Assembly (NCBI GenBank): GCA_030601485.1
Contig: JAUVTO010000079.1
Location: 1 to 7,882 of the forward strand
DNA: 7,882 nt
Source: Desulfobacterales bacterium
GTDB lineage: Bacteria; Desulfobacterota; Desulfobacteria; Desulfobacterales; UBA11574
Reading direction: 5' to 3'
Position 1 is the stretch's first letter. Each line of letters starts with the position of its first letter. Positions 5,189 through 7,882 of this stretch are shown here, one piece after another. Below the pieces are notes generated by a model. The model saw only the letters and a list, made by a program, of their open reading frames with translations, was not told the origin of the DNA and made no database searches. A program made the translations under genes and the position numbers.

Positions 5189-6538
5189 ATGGACAAACAA
5201 CATATCTACACCGTTTCCGAATTAACAGCCAAAGTTAAAGTATTGCTTGAAGATAGTTTTTCATTTGTCTGGATATACGGTGAAATATCGAATCTAAGGA
5301 TTCCGGCTTCAGGGCATTTTTACTTTACATTAAAAGATGAAAAAGCCCAGATAAATGCGGTAATGTTTCGAGGGCAAAACCGAAATTTAAAATTTATGCC
5401 CGAAGATGGCATGAACGTAAAAGGAATTGGCAGGGTAAGTGTTTATGAGCCGAGGGGTACCTATCAAATAATATTAGAATATCTTGAGCCCAAAGGAACC
5501 GGAGCAATACAGCTGGCTTTTGAACAACTAAAGGAACGACTGACTGATGAAGAGCTTTTTGATGAAAAACATAAAAAGCCCCTACCCTTTTTACCCCGCA
5601 AAATCAGCATAATAACCTCGCCTACCGGTGCGGTCATCCATGACATTCTAAAAATCGTTAACAGACGCTTTCCAAACATTCCTATTGAAATCATTCCGGT
5701 CAAAGTGCAAGGGGATGGATCTGAAACGGAGATTGTATCGGGAATTGAAACCATAAATGATCGCTCTGATTCAGATGTTGCAATTTTGGCCAGAGGCGGC
5801 GGTTCTCTGGAAGATTTGCATGCTTTTAACTCTGAAGATGTTGCCCGGGCTATTTTTGCATCTAAGATTCCCATAATTTCGGCGGTGGGTCATGAAACCG
5901 ATTTCAGCATAGCAGATTTTGTTGCCGACCTTCGGGCGCCAACACCATCCGCCGCAGCCGAACTGGCGGTTCCTCTTAAGAGTGATCTGATAAAAAAAAA
6001 TGCCGAACTTACCAGTACGTTAACAATTAGGTTTTCACGATATATTAACCATCTTCAAACCCTGGTAAAAGAAATGACAAATCGGCTGGCAGATCCGAAT
6101 AAAAGAATAGAGGATTTGAGACTCAAAACAGATGACCTGCTTTCACGACTGATCAGAACATTTAAAGCAAATATCATTCAGCAGCAAGAACGGTTTGCAT
6201 GGCGATTTGAAAAACTTAACTCACACAATCCCTTAATCTATATAAAAAAGTCTAATGAAAAGCTTGAGCATAACTATAATAACTTACTTACTTATATTAG
6301 AATATATCTAAGTAAAAAACAATTCTTCCTTCGAGAACTTGATGCAAAATTAACCGCCCTAAGCCCCAATGCTATTCTGGATAGAGGGTACAGTATCACC
6401 AGAACCATTCCGGACGCTATTATTGTCCGAAACCCGCAGCAAGTAGAGATTGGTCAGGATCTTGAAGTTATGGTTGCCAAAGGCTCATTAATTTGCAGCG
6501 TAAAAAGGAAGCAACATTATGGCAAAACAGACATTTGA
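5189..6538 (+). CDS. xseA: Exodeoxyribonuclease VII large subunit
   Basis: Catalytic subunit of exonuclease VII, which degrades single-stranded DNA from both ends into oligonucleotides in DNA repair; it works in the cytoplasm with several XseB subunits. From ATG 5189 the product is 449 residues, the normal length. An N-terminal OB-fold spans about 6-100 (IYTVSELT...VWIYGEISNLR...SGHFYFTLKD). The catalytic domain follows, with ITSPTGAVIHDI (142-153), ARGGGSLEDLHAFNSEDVAR (201-220) and SAVGHETDFSIADFVADLRAPTPSAAAE (231-258). A long helical, charged coiled-coil region spans about 262-385 and should bind XseB. The closing RGYSITR (399-405) and small beta tail are present. The start is uncertain: ATG 5189 matches where family members begin, but ATG 5147 and TTG 5138 are in frame and none has a good ribosome site. 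The last 20 bases overlap xseB. Confidence 0.95.
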   Translation: MDKQHIYTVSELTAKVKVLLEDSFSFVWIYGEISNLRIPASGHFYFTLKDEKAQINAVMFRGQNRNLKFMPEDGMNVKGIGRVSVYEPRGTYQIILEYLEPKGTGAIQLAFEQLKERLTDEELFDEKHKKPLPFLPRKISIITSPTGAVIHDILKIVNRRFPNIPIEIIPVKVQGDGSETEIVSGIETINDRSDSDVAILARGGGSLEDLHAFNSEDVARAIFASKIPIISAVGHETDFSIADFVADLRAPTPSAAAELAVPLKSDLIKKNAELTSTLTIRFSRYINHLQTLVKEMTNRLADPNKRIEDLRLKTDDLLSRLIRTFKANIIQQQERFAWRFEKLNSHNPLIYIKKSNEKLEHNYNNLLTYIRIYLSKKQFFLRELDAKLTALSPNAILDRGYSITRTIPDAIIVRNPQQVEIGQDLEVMVAKGSLICSVKRKQHYGKTDI

Positions 6539-6761
6539 AAAAGCGATGAAAAAACTTGAACTGATTGTTCAGCAGCTTGAATCCGGTGATCAACCGCTTG
6601 AAGAAGCAGTCAAAAAGTTTGAAGAAGGGGTTAAACTCTCAAAATTCTGTTCTGAAAATCTGGATCAAACAGAAAAAAGAATTACTCTTTTACTTAAAGA
6701 CCAAACCGGGAATCTATTTGAAAAACCATTTATCTCTGAAAGTGAATCAGAAAATGGATAG
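6519..6761 (+). CDS. xseB: Exodeoxyribonuclease VII small subunit
   Basis: The 80-residue product is the accessory subunit that wraps the coiled-coil of XseA and is required for stable ExoVII. The sequence carries the entire family pattern: FEKAMKKLELIVQQLESGDQPLEEAVKKFEEGVKL (6-40), followed by a second helix with the CSENLDQTEKRI segment (44-55). Helix-turn-helix hairpin architecture is expected. The C-terminal 20 residues (QTGNLFEKPFISESESENG) are variable in the family. It starts inside the end of xseA (20-base overlap) with AGGA 9 bases upstream, and its own end overlaps ispA by 8 bases, so the three genes are almost certainly translated from one transcript with coupled expression. Confidence 0.96.
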   Translation: MAKQTFEKAMKKLELIVQQLESGDQPLEEAVKKFEEGVKLSKFCSENLDQTEKRITLLLKDQTGNLFEKPFISESESENG

Positions 6762-7650
6762 CTTTGATTTGGATTCATATCTTTTTTTTAAACAAAAACA
6801 GATAAATCAGACAATTGATAACATAATAGACCAAACCTCTAATTCCAGCGTGGTTGTCAGTGCCATGAGGCATTCTCTTGTGGCGGAGGGAAAACGCATA
6901 AGACCAATTCTTTGCATGTCTGCTTCCCGGGCTGTTGGTGGTAAGACTGAAGATGTTATAATGGTTTCTTGCGCCCTTGAAATGATTCATACGTACTCTT
7001 TAATTCATGATGATCTTCCTGCAATGGACAACGACGACCTTCGCAGGGGCAAACCAACGTGTCATATTGCATTTGATGAAGCCACAGCAATTCTGGCAGG
7101 TGATGCCCTGCTTACGCTGGCTTTTGAAATCCTTTCATCAATTGAACTCAACAATATTAACAACGCCTTTAAATGGCTCCGGGTTATAAATATAATCGCA
7201 AAGGCTGCCGGATATAAAGGAATGATTGAAGGGCAGATAAAAGACATTGCCGCCGAAGGTAAACGGATCGATTTAAAAGATTTGGAAAAAATGCACGCTT
7301 TAAAGACAGGTGCGCTTATTGAAGCATCAATAAGTACCGGGGCTATTTTGGGAAACGGAAGCGTTGAACAGATTAAACAGCTCGATATTTATGCAAAAAA
7401 TATCGGACTTGCCTTTCAGGTTATCGATGATGTCCTGAATGTCGAAGGTGATCCTGCTGTTATGGGCAAAGATGTGGGCACCGATCAAGTTCGTGAGAAA
7501 AGCACCTACCCTTCTATACTGGGAATTGATAAATCAAAGGAATTTGCAATAAATTTGGTCAATAACGCCTTGCAAGCACTCGATTATTTTGATAACAAAT
7601 CTGATCCGCTTCGCGCCATCGCACATTATATTATTGATAGAAAAAAATAA
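6754..7650 (+). CDS. ispA: Polyprenyl synthetase: farnesyl (or geranylgeranyl) diphosphate synthase
   Basis: Condenses isopentenyl diphosphate with allylic diphosphates to make the C15 (possibly C20) precursor of quinones, undecaprenol and other isoprenoids. The 298 residues match the size of bacterial IspA. Visible motifs are GKRIRP (46-51), which binds the diphosphate; the first Asp-rich motif DDLPAMD (86-92) with the bacterial four-residue spacing and following RRGKPTCH; GQIKDI (160-165); KTGALIEAS (184-192); and the second Asp-rich motif FQVIDDVLNVEGD (221-233), where the last Asp of DDxxD is replaced by Asn (N229). The long frame extends upstream to 6565, but that part lies wholly in another frame of xseB and lacks family similarity; ATG 6754 yields the canonical N-terminus. 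Product length (C15 or C20) cannot be settled by eye. Its place after xseB is the common xseB-ispA-dxs order. Confidence 0.95.
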   Translation: MDSFDLDSYLFFKQKQINQTIDNIIDQTSNSSVVVSAMRHSLVAEGKRIRPILCMSASRAVGGKTEDVIMVSCALEMIHTYSLIHDDLPAMDNDDLRRGKPTCHIAFDEATAILAGDALLTLAFEILSSIELNNINNAFKWLRVINIIAKAAGYKGMIEGQIKDIAAEGKRIDLKDLEKMHALKTGALIEASISTGAILGNGSVEQIKQLDIYAKNIGLAFQVIDDVLNVEGDPAVMGKDVGTDQVREKSTYPSILGIDKSKEFAINLVNNALQALDYFDNKSDPLRAIAHYIIDRKK

Positions 7651-7692
7651 GCATAAAGTTGTAGAATTTACGAGACGTTTAACCAGTGCCCG

Positions 7693-7767
7693 AACGAAAA
7701 CCAGGATTTTTCGTTAAGATCAAGCCTCCGACCCGTAGGGCCTACGCCCCGGAGGGGAAGACGAAAA
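7693..7767. repeat. Nested inverted repeats (cruciform-type) downstream of ispA
   Basis: TTTTCGT (7708-7714) pairs with ACGAAAA (7761-7767). Inside it CCTCCG (7725-7730) pairs with CGGAGG (7750-7755), and inside that CGTAG (7734-7738) pairs with CTACG (7742-7746) around a 3-base loop. TTTTCGTT (7708-7715) can alternatively pair with AACGAAAA (7693-7700), so two mutually exclusive folds exist. No T-run follows, so it does not look like a simple terminator. The GC-rich core stands out from the AT-rich surroundings. Confidence 0.7.
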
Positions 7768-7844
7768 TTTTAACCACCCCAGTACGATCTGCCGGACCTA
7801 CGGGGCAGGCAGTAATACTGGTAGTATTTCGAGGATTAAAATTT
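7765..7844. repeat. Second inverted repeat of the ispA 3' region, running to the window end
   Basis: AAATTTTAA (7765-7773) pairs perfectly with TTAAAATTT (7836-7844); inside it CCAGTA (7779-7784) pairs with TACTGG (7816-7821), and innermost CTGCC (7789-7793) with GGCAG (7804-7808). CCTACGG (7797-7803) is also the reverse complement of CCGTAGG (7733-7739) in the preceding hairpin, so the two structures share a subrepeat. The following bases to 7882 hold no recognisable gene. Probably one composite dispersed element together with 7693-7767, truncated by the window edge. Confidence 0.65.
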
Positions 7845-7882
7845 GAGTCTGACGCAGATATTGGCGGAAAAGACAGTTTTCG

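Noticed and set aside
5464..5874. Minus-strand open frame of 136 codons
   Set aside because: Antisense to the conserved catalytic region of xseA; Ser-rich shadow translation.
6565..6753. Upstream extension of the ispA frame
   Set aside because: Overlaps nearly all of xseB in another frame, shows no prenyl synthase similarity, and the canonical N-terminus begins at ATG 6754.
7007..7247. Open frames on both strands (7007-7189 plus, 7062-7247 minus)
   Set aside because: Out-of-frame shadows inside ispA.

Overview
The window reads as a stretch of ordinary bacterial chromosome. It is AT-rich, with compact housekeeping genes separated by gaps full of palindromic DNA. The protein sequences and the repeat-rich gaps resemble anaerobic Desulfobacterota (the former sulfate-reducing Deltaproteobacteria, e.g. 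Desulfobacterales). That placement is an inference from general protein flavour, because no rRNA or other strong taxonomic marker is present. No phage, plasmid, CRISPR or defence gene, no transposase and no tRNA was seen.

Layout from left to right: (1) the C-terminal end of a CapD/FlaA1-type nucleotide-sugar dehydratase/epimerase, closed by a good intrinsic terminator (472-516); (2) a GlmU-like left-handed beta-helix protein (637-1887) and, after a gap holding an inverted octamer repeat, glmM, phosphoglucosamine mutase (2031-3383); (3) a Bax inhibitor-1/YccA family membrane protein on the minus strand (3473-4174), convergent with glmM; (4) a small conserved-looking protein of unknown function (4441-4707) whose last codons and stop lie inside a 147-bp palindromic element; (5) the operon xseA-xseB-ispA (5189-7650) with overlapping genes, encoding both subunits of exonuclease VII and a farnesyl/geranylgeranyl diphosphate synthase; (6) a 3' tail of nested inverted repeats running to the window end, where dxs is often found in other bacteria but is not visible here.

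Functionally, the left half concerns cell-envelope sugar nucleotides. GlmM makes glucosamine-1-phosphate. The beta-helix protein beside it keeps residues resembling the GlmU acetyltransferase site but lacks the uridyltransferase domain. The capsule-type SDR enzyme would act on UDP-sugars. The right half pairs DNA repair (ExoVII) with isoprenoid chain elongation, a common bacterial arrangement.

The genes are conventional. The least explained material is the intergenic DNA: almost every gap outside the tight operon carries a different palindromic or short-period repeat (period 8 at 1896-1961, period 10 at 3417-3446 and 4305-4388, a 147-bp palindrome at 4692-4838, TTCA units at 5003-5032, nested hairpins at 7693-7844). 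I found no convincing new multi-gene system; these repeats are the best candidates for follow-up.
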